A stretch of DNA of 64,000 nucleotides from Symbiodinium natans (Eukaryota > Sar > Dinophyceae > Suessiales > Symbiodiniaceae), in the NCBI GenBank assembly GCA_905221605.1, contig CAJNDS010000136.1:635001-699000 (forward strand), in the 5' to 3' direction. The stretch's first letter is position 1, and the number at the start of each line of letters is the position of its first letter. A program made the position numbers and the translations under genes. The notes beneath the pieces are model-generated. The model saw only the letters and a list, made by a program, of their open reading frames with translations. It was not told the DNA's origin and made no database searches. This document shows positions 54,535 to 63,608 of this stretch, in pieces.

Positions 54535-54636
54535 CCATCTGTAGCGTATACTTATTGTGGAATTACCCCAAAGCCCTATTTGGTATGGTTTCGGGGTACC
54601 GAGTTCCAGAATGGCACTACAAATGGACCCTCTGGG
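54535..54636. mobile_element. Short TIR-like element
   Basis: GGGGGTCCATCTGTAGCG at the left and GGCACTACAAATGGACCCTC at the right are inverted ends. The long open frame crossing it is therefore not good evidence of a gene. Confidence 0.6.
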
Positions 54637-54772
54637 CTAGAAACCCTACAAACTCCCAAACCCTAAACCCTAAACCCTAAACCTTACACCCTAAACCCTA
54701 AACCCTAAACCCTAAACCCTAACCCTAAACCCTAAACTCGCAAACGCCCGATAAGCCCTCATCGAAGGCCCA

Positions 54773-54847
54773 CTAGACTGGGGGGCGCTCGCTGCCGCCG
54801 AGACGACTGAGGCCCTGGCACGCGACGCGGAGGACCACGGCAGAATG
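54773..54847 (+). pseudogene. Exon-like shard, alanine/acid-rich
   Basis: LDWGALAAAETTEALARDA continues EDHGRM into the TTTAGGG array at 54848. Helical composition. Family unknown. Confidence 0.42.
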
Positions 54848-54952
54848 GGTTTAGGGTTTAGGGTTTAGGGTTTTAGGGTTTTAGGGTTTTAGGGTTTTAG
54901 GGTTTTAGGGTTTTAGGGTTTAGGGTTTAGGGTTTAGGGTTTAGGGTTTAGG
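54847..54952 (+). repeat. TTTAGGG array with a TTTTAGGG block
   Basis: Six consecutive TTTTAGGG octamers (54868-54921), the unit known from Chlamydomonas telomeres, are flanked on both sides by canonical heptamers. Confidence 0.95.
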
Positions 54953-55414
54953 CAAAGGGTTTCCCTAATCCCATGCTCCTTGAAGCAGAGGGGGGCGGAG
55001 GGGGCCAAGAGGCAACCCTAACCCGAAACCCTAAACCCTGAACCCTGAACCCTAAACCTTGCGGGGGAAGGGGGTCTCCGCAGGTTGTTTCAGTGCATCC
55101 GGCCCTGTCCCGTAAGTGTACCTGTGTGCCATCAAGAACGAGAGGTGAGTCGCCGGGCTGTTGAGGAGGTTTTGGGGTTTAAAAGGGTTTAGGGTTTAGG
55201 GTTTATGGATATTTGTTTATGTACTATGTACTGGATTGATGAAGTTTGGTTGGTGGATGGTACGTAGCTCGTGTTGGTGGATCTTCGTACCACCTAGGCC
55301 TCAAAGGGTCCATGCATGACGGGCTACAGAGTACAGCGTGCCTCACCGGGCTTGTCCGATTGTAAGCGTCGGAGCCCTAAGCCCTTTCCAGGTTCAGGGG
55401 GTCTTTCCTTTAAG

Positions 55415-55513
55415 CCCCCTAAACCCTAAACCCTAAACCCTAAACCCTAAACCCTAAACCCTAAACCCTAAACCCTAAACCCTAAACCCTAAACCCTAAA
55501 CCCTAAACCCTAG
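55415..55513 (-). repeat. CCCTAAA array
   Basis: About fourteen perfect heptamers. Confidence 0.95.
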
Positions 55514-55704
55514 GTGGGGGTTGCATCTTGCCGATCCAGTGTGGTCGGCACTGCTTTGCTGGCGGGCCTGAAGTGAGAGGGTGCCGCTGAAAGTCGGGGT
55601 CACGCAAGAAAGGGTTTATGCAACAGGGCTGAGGGCTAGCGCCCTAGAAAGCCAGAGTCCAGTCTGAGTTCAAAAGGTCTAAACCCTAAACCCTAAACCC
55701 TAAA

Positions 55705-55740
55705 CCCTATACCCTATACCCTATACCCTATACCCTATAA
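55705..55740 (-). repeat. CCCTATA heptamer run
   Basis: Five consecutive CCCTATA variants are flanked by CCCTAAA. Confidence 0.92.
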
Positions 55741-55791
55741 ACCCTAAACCCTAAACTCTATAGGGTTTAAGATGTAGGGTTCGGGATTTAG

Positions 55792-55931
55792 GGCTTCTGT
55801 GCGAGGACGAGACGGCTGGCAAGGTTGAGATTAACAGCGGCGGCCAGGTGTTCTTTGGCCTACTTTCCGCTGCGGACAGGGAGCAGGCAGTCGGGGGTGT
55901 GCCCAAGACCCGAATCATCTGTACCTTGCGG
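55792..55931 (+). pseudogene. Exon-like shard ending at a perfect donor
   Basis: LLCEDETAGKVEINSGGQV, FFGLLSAADREQAVGGVP, KTRIICTLR run open for 46 codons to CGG|GTAAGT (donor at 55932). On the left the telomere-like GGATTTAG supplies an AG. A consensus donor, length and composition make this one of the best exons in the window. Beta-strand-rich start (GKVEINSGGQVFF). Family unknown. Confidence 0.55.
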
Positions 55932-56308
55932 GTAAGTTTTTGACCAGGCTCCGAGTTATTTTGGAAGTATGGATTAAGGCATATTGCTCAATGAAGGACT
56001 GAAAGGGGCTAGTAGAGCTTGGGATCCGGCATTTGCAAGCTGAAGGCTTTGGTCAGTGAGGCTTTGGGGTTTGGGGGAGCTCATGGACGGAGGCCGGAGG
56101 CTCGAGACAACAAACTTCAATGCAGCAAATACTTCCTCCCAAAAACCTTGGACATTCGCCCATCGTCTTGTCAATGGCCAGTCCTGCATTGGAAGGGCTT
56201 ACTGAGGTGGGTTTTTTTTCTTTGGGCGGGGGCCTCAAACTTTAACGAGAGTGAGGCTGCTTCTAAGCCACCTCTGCAAATATGAAATGGCATGTGAACC
56301 CTAAACCG

Positions 56309-56443
56309 CTGCTGGACCCTGAGCAGTCAGGACTGTCGTTTGGGTCCACTGAGCCATTTCCTCTCCCTGACCCTTCTCGCTGTGCAGCTTGCGTGTGCAT
56401 TGTGCATGCAAAGTTGAAGATACTTTGGTTCCGAGCTTCGTAG
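56309..56443 (+). pseudogene. Exon-like shard, 44 codons with stop
   Basis: LLDPEQSGLSFGSTEPFPL, PDPSRCAACVCIVHAKLK, ILWFRAS, then TAG. An alternative acceptor TTCTCGCTGTGCAG lies inside (56391), so the 3' part alone may be exon. Family unknown. Confidence 0.4.
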
Positions 56444-56728
56444 GTTTCACTGCTGGTGCTGAAGTAGGTCCGCTAGTTCACAGGCGTTTTCCACGGCGCA
56501 GTGATTGTTGTTCACCCATAAACCCTAAGCCTCAAACCTTATAAACCCTAAACCCGGAACTGCAAGTGCCTCACCTGGATTGCCCGAGCGTGGGCGATGA
56601 AACCCTAAAGCAAGCCATGGGCTCCTTTAGGGTATAGGGTTCAGGGTTCAGGGTTTAGGGTTTAGGGTTCAGGGTTCAGGGTTTAGGGTTTAGGGTTTAG
56701 GGTTTAGGGTTTAGGGTTAGGGTTTAGG

Positions 56729-56757
56729 GTTCAGGGTTCAGGGTTCAGGGTTCAGGG
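56729..56757 (+). repeat. TTCAGGG heptamer run
   Basis: Four consecutive TTCAGGG variants at the end of a TTTAGGG array. Confidence 0.9.
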
Positions 56758-56786
56758 CTCTTATTTGCATCAGTCCGCGGCGTAGG

Positions 56787-56918
56787 ATGGACCCTGATCT
56801 TGTAATCCCACAAGAGCTGCAAATCCTGAACTCCGAACTACCGCCCGGACTGTATTTCGGGTGCAGGGCTTATTATATGTACACCTTCAAGCTCGCACAC
56901 CCTGAATTCCTAGAGTAG
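56787..56918 (+). pseudogene. ATG-to-stop shard, 43 codons
   Basis: After GCGGCGTAG, MDPDLVIPQELQILNSELP, PGLYFGCRAYYMYTFKLA, HPEFLE and TAG. It may be a first coding exon or an internal exon with the ATG by chance. It shares one array-bounded shard with the exon at 56939. Family unknown. Confidence 0.45.
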
Positions 56919-56938
56919 ATGTGCCTCGGATCTCACAG

Positions 56939-57035
56939 AAAGGCGGTCGTGCTGAAATTCTGCAACAACCGCTACGTCCTGCAGTCTGAGCAGATGGCTG
57001 CTGAGCTTGCGCGGCATTTGGGAAGCTTGCCTTGA
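56939..57035 (+). pseudogene. Terminal-exon-like shard after an acceptor
   Basis: CTCGGATCTCACAG precedes KAVVLKFCNNRYVLQSEQ, MAAELARHLGSLP and TGA: acceptor, 31 codons, stop. With 56787-56918 it could be two exons of one gene fragment joined over a short intron. Family unknown. Confidence 0.48.
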
Positions 57036-57741
57036 ACTCCTCAGCAGCCCGAAGCTCCAAAGCCCTCTTGAGTGGTTTAGGGTTTAGGGTTTAGGGTTTA
57101 GGGTTTAGGGTTTAGGGTTTAGGGTCTGTAGGGTCAGTTCTCAAAATGATGCGATCTGGCCCAGTGTTAAACGCTACCTAGTTAACCTGAACCCTGAAGT
57201 GTAGCTCTTTGTGGGTGTTTCCTCAGTTTTTGTTGCATAAGACATATGAACTATAGCAAGTTAGGCGCCCAAGAAACGGAACTACAACTGAGGGTGCAGG
57301 TGGGCCCTCAGAATACCCCAAGAAATAACCCCAGGACTCGGCTCGACGCGCTCAGGGTTCCGGGGTTTTGGAGCTTCACTCTTGAACGAAACCATGAGCC
57401 GAGATCCACTGAAAGGCTCCTGCATGCTGTTTTGTGCTTCGGGCAGGCTAGGTGAACGGTGTTCGTTCTTGCGCCCCACCTCAGTCAGACCTCACCGCCG
57501 CTGCGTTGCGTGTTGTGGCTCAAGGCCAAATGGAGTTCTGGTTTGTCGACCGCAGTGTGTGAGGTGTACCCAGAGTAGCTGGGCGGGGCGTGTCTTAGGG
57601 GCCGGCGGGCGGCCCCTGCGTGTTTAGGGACCACCAACGCACTATGGGCGAGGAGCTCATGGAACGAGTGATTGTTAAGCTGCGAGCCCAAAGGAAACAC
57701 TGAGTGTGAGTGCACAGAACGTGCTTTTGAAGTCGCTACAG

Positions 57742-58042
57742 GTTGTTCGGCTTTTGTTTAGGGTTGAAGGTGATCTCATACCGGCCAAGCAGCCCCAAGT
57801 CTGTGTCCGAGCCTCCGGCACCTTCCTGCCCCTGCCCTGAACACCCTGGCAACCCAACTGTAGAAGCCCCCTCCAAAAAACTTAAACCCCAAGCCCCTCT
57901 AATTATCGGGCTCTTAAGGGAGAGGGGTTCAAGGGTGGAAAGTAACCCAAGGGCCCCTAATGCTCCCCATAAGGTTTTTCACCAGGTACCTACCCCCCAT
58001 GATCCCCCCCCCCTTTCAGAACCCTATACTATAAGATTCTGA
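57742..58042 (+). pseudogene. Long proline-rich open shard, ~97 codons
   Basis: After AGTCGCTACAG the frame stays open for about 97 codons: SYRPSSPKSVSEPPAPSC, PGNPTVEAPSKKLKPQAP, LIIGLLRERGSRVESNP, then TAA. Pro/Ser/Lys-rich, disordered-looking. This is the longest protein-like frame outside repeats, but a C-rich sense strand with few T lowers stop frequency, so caution is due. Confidence 0.38.
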
Positions 58043-58430
58043 AAAAAACAACAAAACCCCCCCAACCTCCCAAAATCTTCCAAACCCCAAAATGGCAAAA
58101 CAAAAAAGTCGAACCCCCAACCCCAAACCCTAAACTTGCTTAGCCAATAGTCGCGCTTTAATCTGTTTAGTAGCAGTCATAACAACTTGATGTTTTAAGA
58201 TTCCTGGGAGCCATAGGAATGGTTAGTAAACCGCAAAGCCCAACCCGACGCCTCAAACCCCAGACCCTAAACCCCATACCCTAAACCTTAAAACCGTAAA
58301 CCCTAAACCCCAATCCCTAAACCCCAAACCCTAAACCCCAAACCCTAAGACCCCCAATCCCGAACCCCAGACCCTAAACCCCAAATCCTAAACCCCAATC
58401 CCTAAACCATAAACCCCAAACTCTTATAAC

Positions 58431-58517
58431 CTATCAGCCCAAGGCATCCCTGGGCCAGCGTCCCGGATCCTCCTCAAGCCTCACGACACAGCAGAACTTT
58501 GGTCTCTTTGTAGCCGG
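58431..58517 (+). pseudogene. Exon-like shard before a family A element
   Basis: LSAQGIPGPASRILLKPHD, TAELWSLCSR open up to the family A ends at 58520. Family unknown. Confidence 0.4.
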
Positions 58518-58534
58518 AAGGGCCCCCTTACTAT

Positions 58535-58671
58535 ACTAACTGTAGATAAGGAGGGGCCCCCCTTAGTTACAAGTAGAGTTCTAAGGGCCCTAAAGTAGGT
58601 TCTAAGGATCCTAAGTTAGGTGATACGCCCCTTAACTACAGTTAGTATAGTAAGGGGAACCCTCCTTACAG
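58535..58671. mobile_element. Short TIR element, family A, with an extra inverted end
   Basis: AAGGAGGGGCCCCCCTTAGT to GTAAGGGGAACCCTCCTTAC is a complete copy. Immediately left (58520-58545) lies GGCCCCCTTACTATACTAAC TGTAG, the complement of the family's right end, so two copies collided or one nested in another. Confidence 0.82.
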
Positions 58672-58895
58672 GGCCCAGATTAGGACCTTATTCCTTTTTT
58701 GCTTGTGTGTTTTTTAGGGTTTAGGGTTTAGGGTAACTAGGATCCAGAGGAGGCCCTTATTCCTTTTTTTTTTTGGGGGGGCGGGGGGGTGTAGGGTTCA
58801 TAGGGCAACTGGGACCTAGAGTAGGCCGTTATTCCCTCTGTTCAGGGTTTAGATTCCTCTACTGAGGCCCTTTCAACCAAAAAGGGTACTCTTGG
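58672..58895 (+). repeat. Family D copies joined through a telomere-type array
   Basis: CCCAGATTAGGACCTTATTCC (58675), then TTTTTTAGGGTTTAGGGTTTAGG, then AACTAGGATCCAGAGGAGGC (58734) and AACTGGGACCTAGAGTAGGC (58806) to AACCAAAAAGGGTACTC (58876). Three left halves are strung together with an array at one junction. Confidence 0.7.
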
Positions 58896-58940
58896 GGTTT
58901 GGGGTTTGGGGTTTAGGGCGGCTGACGTGCTCCGCGCAAG

Positions 58941-59012
58941 ATGAATGCGGTGCATGGGTTCAAAGATTTGTTTTTGTCCCGACATGTTTTGCACATGAAC
59001 CGTAAATCCCTA
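58941..59012 (+). pseudogene. Exon-like shard with ATG
   Basis: MNAVHGFKDLFLSRHVLHMN continues RKSLN into the long CCCTAAA array. Family unknown. Confidence 0.37.
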
Positions 59013-59299
59013 AACGCTAAACCCTAAACCCTAAACCTTAAACCCTAAACCCTAAACCCTAAACCCTAAACCCTAAACCCTAAACCCTAAACCCTAAACC
59101 CTAAACCCTAAACCCTAAACCCTAAACCAGAAACCCTAAACCCTAAACCCTAAACCCTAAACCCTAAACCCTAAACCCTAAACCCTAAACCCTAAACCCT
59201 AAACCCTAAACCCTAAACCCTAAACCCTAAACCCTAAACCCTAAACCCTAAACCCTAAACCCTAAACCCTAATCCCTAAACCCTAAACCCTAAACCCTA
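59013..59299 (-). repeat. Longest CCCTAAA array
   Basis: About 40 heptamers over ~285 bp with few interruptions (for example CCAGAAA near 59127). Confidence 0.97.
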
Positions 59300-59354
59300 G
59301 CCCAGGAGTGGCAGCAGCTGCAATCCCGGGCAGCAGAGGCCGCCGGCCCACCTG
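59300..59354 (+). pseudogene. Exon-like shard between opposed arrays
   Basis: AQEWQQLQSRAAEAAGPPG lies exactly between the long CCCTAAA array and a TTTAGGG array that face each other. Gln/Ala/Glu-rich helix. Family unknown. Confidence 0.42.
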
Positions 59355-59587
59355 GGGTTTAGGGTTTAGGGTTTTAGGGGTTTGGGTTGAGGGGGTTAGG
59401 TGTTTAGGGTTCAGGGTTTTAGGGCTCATGGTCTAGAGGTAACCTTTGAGAGCCCCAAACCTTCCTTCTTCTGGGCTCTTATGGCATCATCCCTGTGATG
59501 TGCCCTTCAAACTATGAAGGTTGTGGGTTCTCAAGGGAGCGTTTAGGGTTTAGGATTTAGGGTTTAGGGTTTAGGGTTTATGGTTTC

Positions 59588-59668
59588 GTGGGCTTATGCT
59601 TCCTTGATGGCCTGGCGTTTGAAGAGAAGGTTTGGCTGAGACGTCCGAAGTCCCAGTTGCCCTTCTGA
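59588..59668 (+). pseudogene. Exon-like shard with stop
   Basis: VGLCFLDGLAFEEKVWLRRP continues KSQLPF and TGA after a TTTAGGG array. Family unknown. Confidence 0.43.
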
Positions 59669-60251
59669 AGGGAGGCGTCCCTAGGAACCTTGGGGAAGCC
59701 TAGGAGGCCTTAGGGAGTAGCGGGGGAGTACTTTTAAAGCTTGGGCTACATACCTTAAGGCCCCTATAATACTAGTGGGCTTAAAGTTTAACGGGCCCTT
59801 TTGCGTTCTGATCCGTGCGCCCACATAGGGAGTGGACGCGAGAGTCCGGTGGTGGTTTAGGATGTGGTTTGGACCGTTACCTTGCCAAAACATTGGATGG
59901 CCACAATATTACTTGTCGCATTTCCGGGGGACCTCGCTAGTTAGAATTAAGCATCAGTCGCTGTATTCTCCGTAAGATGACGCTATACATGTATAATCAT
60001 GCATATATTCGTACATATGTATTTACTTTGTTTATGTACTTAAACCCAAACAAGAATATACAACGGCAGCAGGCGAGTATGCCAGGCAGCACGCCGCGGG
60101 CCGCCCCCCCCCCCCCCCCCATGCCCGAAAGAAAGGATGCCATAAGGGTCGGTTCTGCGACATCCCCCCGCCGCGACAAGGCTGTCAGAAGTATGGCATG
60201 TCCTGAAAAGTTGGCTTGGGGATTGATAGCTGAAGACCGGGTTTATGACCA

Positions 60252-60407
60252 GCATCACGAACAGCAGAACAGGTTTGCCCACAACTGGCCGAGATTCTGG
60301 AGAAGAAGATGCTTTCTCCTACCGAAGAAACCCTGTTGTCTGTTTTTAGGGTGCGAAACCCAAAATCCGAAATCGGCCACTGCGCTGGTAGGAGGCTGGC
60401 ACCCTAG
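60252..60407 (+). pseudogene. Exon-like shard, helical (LAEILEKK)
   Basis: ASRTAEQVCPQLAEILEKK, MLSPTEETLLSVFRVRNPK, SEIGHCAGRRLAP, then TAG. Acceptor-like TATGACCAG and AGCAGAACAG precede it. The helix EQVCPQLAEILEKKMLSPTE is very protein-like. A longer Arg/Pro-rich frame overlaps on the same strand but looks less natural. The part after GTTTTTAGG may be intronic. Family unknown. Confidence 0.47.
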
Positions 60408-60704
60408 TCAGGTTCTTCAGGTTGCAGGGACTTCAGCATCTAATGACAGGACCTACATTAAAACCACCTGACCCTGGAATATGGTCCAACCTGGGTTCCT
60501 TATTAACGAAGGCCACTCCAATTTAGGGAGCCAAAAAAAGGGACGAAAACGGTTTAGGGTTTAGGGTTTAGGGTTTAGGGTTAGGGTCTAGGGTTTAGGG
60601 TTTAGGGTTTAGGGTTTAGGGTTTAGGGTTTAGGGTTTAGGGTTTAGGGTTTAGGGTTTAGAGAATTGGCCAGATGAGCTGAGGATGTCGATGCTTCTGC
60701 GGCT

Positions 60705-60870
60705 TGGTAGCCCAGTGGTACCCTTTTTGCCTTTGCTGTGGCTCAAGGAGCCCTTGTAAAGCAAACCAACCTCAACAAAGGTTAGGGTTTAGGGTTTAGG
60801 GTTTAGGGTTTAGGGTTTAGGGTTTAGGGTTTAGGGTTTAGGGTTTAGGGTTTAGGGTTTACCCTAACTA
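60705..60870. mobile_element. Family E element with a TTTAGGG array inside
   Basis: The left half (TTGGTAGCCCAGTGGTACCC, GGCTCAAGGAGCCC, ACCTCAACAAAGG) is followed by about eleven TTTAGGG units (60782-60860) and then ACTACCAAG, which pairs with the left TTGGTAG. The array sits where the rest of the element should be. Confidence 0.65.
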
Positions 60871-60876
60871 CCAAGG

Positions 60877-60984
60877 CTGCAATTTGTTCCTGGGCAAAAC
60901 CTGGAAAACGAAGTCGATGCCTTCACTGGACCCAATCTGGCCAAGTCCTGCCACGCCCTGGGTCGATTGCTGCTCGGTTCTGTT
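60877..60984 (+). pseudogene. Exon-like shard (unrecognised)
   Basis: LQFVPGQNLENEVDAFTGPN continues LAKSCHALGRLLLGSV up to array DNA. Composition is strongly protein-like. Family unknown. Confidence 0.47.
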
Positions 60985-61051
60985 AGGGTTTTGGGTTTTG
61001 GGTTTAGGGTTTAGGGTTTAGGGTTTGGGGTTTAGGGTTTAGGGTTTAGGG

Positions 61052-61198
61052 GACATGCGCCTGCTACAGCAGGGCAGTAGCTGGGAGAACTTCACAGCCG
61101 ATGCTGCCAAAAGCAAGCCGAATCTTCATCGCCCGCGCATGAGCAAGCTCCCCAAAACCCCGATCAGTGGCAATCGGAAGCCAGCTTGCGAATCAGAT
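61052..61198 (+). pseudogene. Exon-like shard between two TTTAGGG arrays
   Basis: DMRLLQQGSSWENFTADAAK, SKPNLHRPRMSKLPKTPIS, GNRKPACESDG: 49 open codons bounded on both sides by arrays in the same orientation. Family unknown. Confidence 0.45.
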
Positions 61199-61560
61199 GG
61201 GTTTAGGGTTTAGGGTTTAGGGCTTAGGGTGCTGGTCAGCAACCACCAATCCGAAACCAGCCGCAGGCTGGTTCCGCGAGCAGGCTGGTCTTTCTGATTC
61301 CGCTTGGTGAATCCCAAATCGAACTACGAATCAGAAACCAGGGCAAATCAGAAACTGTGCGGCAGAATCTGGGGTGGGGGGAGTTGCGGAGTGAGGGGTG
61401 GGGGGATGGAAGGCGTGTCAGGAAATTCAGAGCATCCCATCCGAATCAGCCGCGTTTGTGATTTGCGGCCTCTTGGTTTCCGATTTAGCCGTCCGTTGCG
61501 GGTTTCCGACTCAGCCGTTCTGGCTTCCGATCTTTGCGTCGACCGAAACCAGGTAGCTTT
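61155..61560. repeat. Reiterated AATCSGAAACCAG motif region
   Basis: AATCGGAAGCCAGC, AATCCGAAACCAGC, AATCAGAAACCAGG and their complements (GGTTTCCGATTTAG, GGTTTCCGACTCAG, GGCTTCCGATC) recur at least eight times in both orientations. It looks like a degenerate inverted-repeat element. Confidence 0.6.
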
Positions 61561-62097
61561 CCTGGCGGGCCGATTCCTCCTCGAGCCCTCAACCCTGAGC
61601 AAACCCGAAAGCTCCCTAAACCCTAAACCCTAAACCCTAAACCCTAAACCCTAAACCCTAAACCCTAATCATTCCTGATACATACCTACCCCTACCCCCC
61701 CCCATGAACCCCCCCCACCCTTAAGGGCCCTAAGCCTTAAACCCTAAACCCTAAAACCTAAACCCCGCAATGAAAACCCCCCCACCCTTAAGGACCCCAT
61801 CATCCGAGGTTCATTCTGGACTTGTTGCTGGGCAATGCCGATCGGCTGCCTCTGCACTCCCTGGGTTGGCGCGGCAATCCTGGCAACGCCCTGGTCTCAG
61901 TCTTGTTGAGGCTTTAGGGTTTAGGGTTTAGGGTTTAGGAGTTAGGTCGGGTTTAGAAGAAGGGTTTGGGGGGTTTTTCGTATCCGTATTACAACGGTGT
62001 CGCTTTCTATAACTACCCAAGTAGGGACCCCGATTACATATATAGCAATTGGTGTTCCACCTTCAACAATAACCCTAAACCCTGAACCTCAAGATTG

Positions 62098-62225
62098 TGG
62101 CCCCAGTCTAGGCCCTTATTCCCTTTTTCTTAGGGTATAGGCTCCGGGTTTAGGGTTTAGGGTTTCGGGTTTAGGGTTTAAGCCAAAAGGGCGCCATTTT
62201 CATTCCTAGGTTACGCCTGGGTCTA
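62098..62225 (+). repeat. Family D element with a telomere-type array at its centre
   Basis: GGCCCCAGTCTAGGCCCTTATTCC is followed by TATAGGCTCCGGG and several TTTAGGG units where ATAAGCCC is expected, then AAGCCAAAAGGGCGCC and TTCCTAGGTTACGCCTGGGT. Confidence 0.7.
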
Positions 62226-62583
62226 GCCTACTCGTAAGCTCGAAATCGAAACCTGAGACCAGGACGCGGCCAAGACTTGATATAGCCCCTACACCAGTAA
62301 CCCGATACCCCTAAACCCTAAACCCCCATAAGCCCTACACCCGAAGTCCAAGCCCTACACTGGTTCAAAGGGCTAACCTAGGTGAGAATGTGAGACGCCC
62401 GGTTCAATTCGTGTTTTTCTCAAGCCTGCAGTTCAAATAAAACAAGAGTTGCTATTGCTGTTTTAGGGTTTAGGGTTTAGGGTTTAGCAGGGTTTCGGGT
62501 TTCAGTGGCATCGACTCCGGGCGAAGGGGCGAGCCTTTTGCAAGCCCGCGCAAAAAGGCCCAGGTGTCCCGGGTAGCCGGTAG

Positions 62584-62733
62584 ATGTTTGTGGGGTGCAA
62601 AGTCTTAGACGGAGTGTTGTCGCGCGAGAAGCTAACGCGTGCACGCCTGCGCCGGGTGCCTTTTGTGGGTCGGGGAAGGGGGACTAGTAAATATGGGGCC
62701 CAACATTGTGAGCAGAAAGGCAGAAGCATCTGA
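62584..62733 (+). pseudogene. ATG-to-stop shard, 49 codons, basic
   Basis: MFVGCKVLDGVLSREKLTRA, RLRRVPFVGRGRGTSKYG, AQHCEQKGRSI and TGA. It could be a small first exon or a chance frame in GC-rich DNA. The opposite strand is partly open too. Family unknown. Confidence 0.38.
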
Positions 62734-63142
62734 AATGTATGACCACATGATTCTTTTCTATTCTACTAAAGGCTGCTTTATGCCTTATTCCAATAACCCC
62801 AAACCCTACAACCCCCCAATAGCCCCAAACCCTCTGGCCTACTAAACCCTCAACCCCAAACGGTAAACCTCAAAGCCCTAACCCCTGAACCCTCAAACTC
62901 GAAACCTCAATCCCTAGACCCTAAACCCTAAACCCTAAACCCTAAAGCCCCCCCAGAGAAGAGCCAACAACCCTAAGCCCTCAACCTCACAGGTTCTCTG
63001 GAGCTCAGCGCGCTGTGTTCCCATCGACGCGGTTGTCGCGCGACGCCCTCCGAAGCTGTGCCTCGGGCAATCTCCGGGCTTTTGGCTTGTGGGTTTAGGG
63101 TTTAGGGTTTAGGGTTTAGGGTTTAGGGTTTAGGGTTTAGGG

Positions 63143-63214
63143 CAGTTTAGTCGTAGCTACCCCTTAATTAGTAAGTATATAGAATCCATTAAACTGTACG
63201 TAAAGAGAGTCCCA
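63143..63214. mobile_element. Short TIR element, family B (left end lost to an array)
   Basis: CAGTTTAGTCGTAGCTACCCC to AACTGTACGTAAAGAGAGTC and CCAG. The left terminus is replaced by a TTTAGGG array that ends at 63142. Confidence 0.78.
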
Positions 63215-63515
63215 GTTAGCGTTGAGGGCAGGAATTCGCTTCATTTTCGATCAATATAACAAACATTGTAGGCGTATTGTGGCGCAAGGGGGGGTAGAGG
63301 TCCCTCGCCCTGTTCTAGACAGGGCCTTGGCATGTTTACTCATTTGGTAGTGTCCTTTATTGGACCTACACCCTAAACCCAAAACCAGAGTGAGGGTCGA
63401 AGCCTTAAACCCCGAAGAAGATCCCATTTGAAGGAATTTTGCAAAGGGCCAACCTTGTAAGGCTTCAAATGAACAAAATCGGTATACTCACGACTATAAA
63501 ACTCTCAACCTGCAG

Positions 63516-63608
63516 ATTGGTTCGAGAGATGGATCAGAAAGCCGCGTACCTCCTGGAGCTGGTACTACTGGATCGGGCCAGCGCACAGCAGGCGGGCTTT
63601 AGGACCAT
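63516..63608 (+). pseudogene. Exon-like shard after an acceptor
   Basis: CTCTCAACCTGCAG precedes LVREMDQKAAYLLELVLL, DRASAQQAGFR and then a TTTAGGG array. A good acceptor and a long amphipathic helix make this one of the better exon candidates. Family unknown. Confidence 0.5.

Noticed and set aside
54471-54680. 69-codon frame ending in TLNPKP as a gene
   Set aside because: Most of it lies across a short inverted-repeat element, and its tail is encoded by CCCTAAA repeats.
59013-59299. A true chromosome end at the longest CCCTAAA array
   Set aside because: Unique DNA and further arrays in both orientations continue on both sides; it is interstitial.
59977-60471. 164-codon frame as a single gene
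   Set aside because: It starts in AT-rich DNA, crosses a poly-C run and reads unnaturally; another frame on the same strand (60252-60407) looks far more protein-like.
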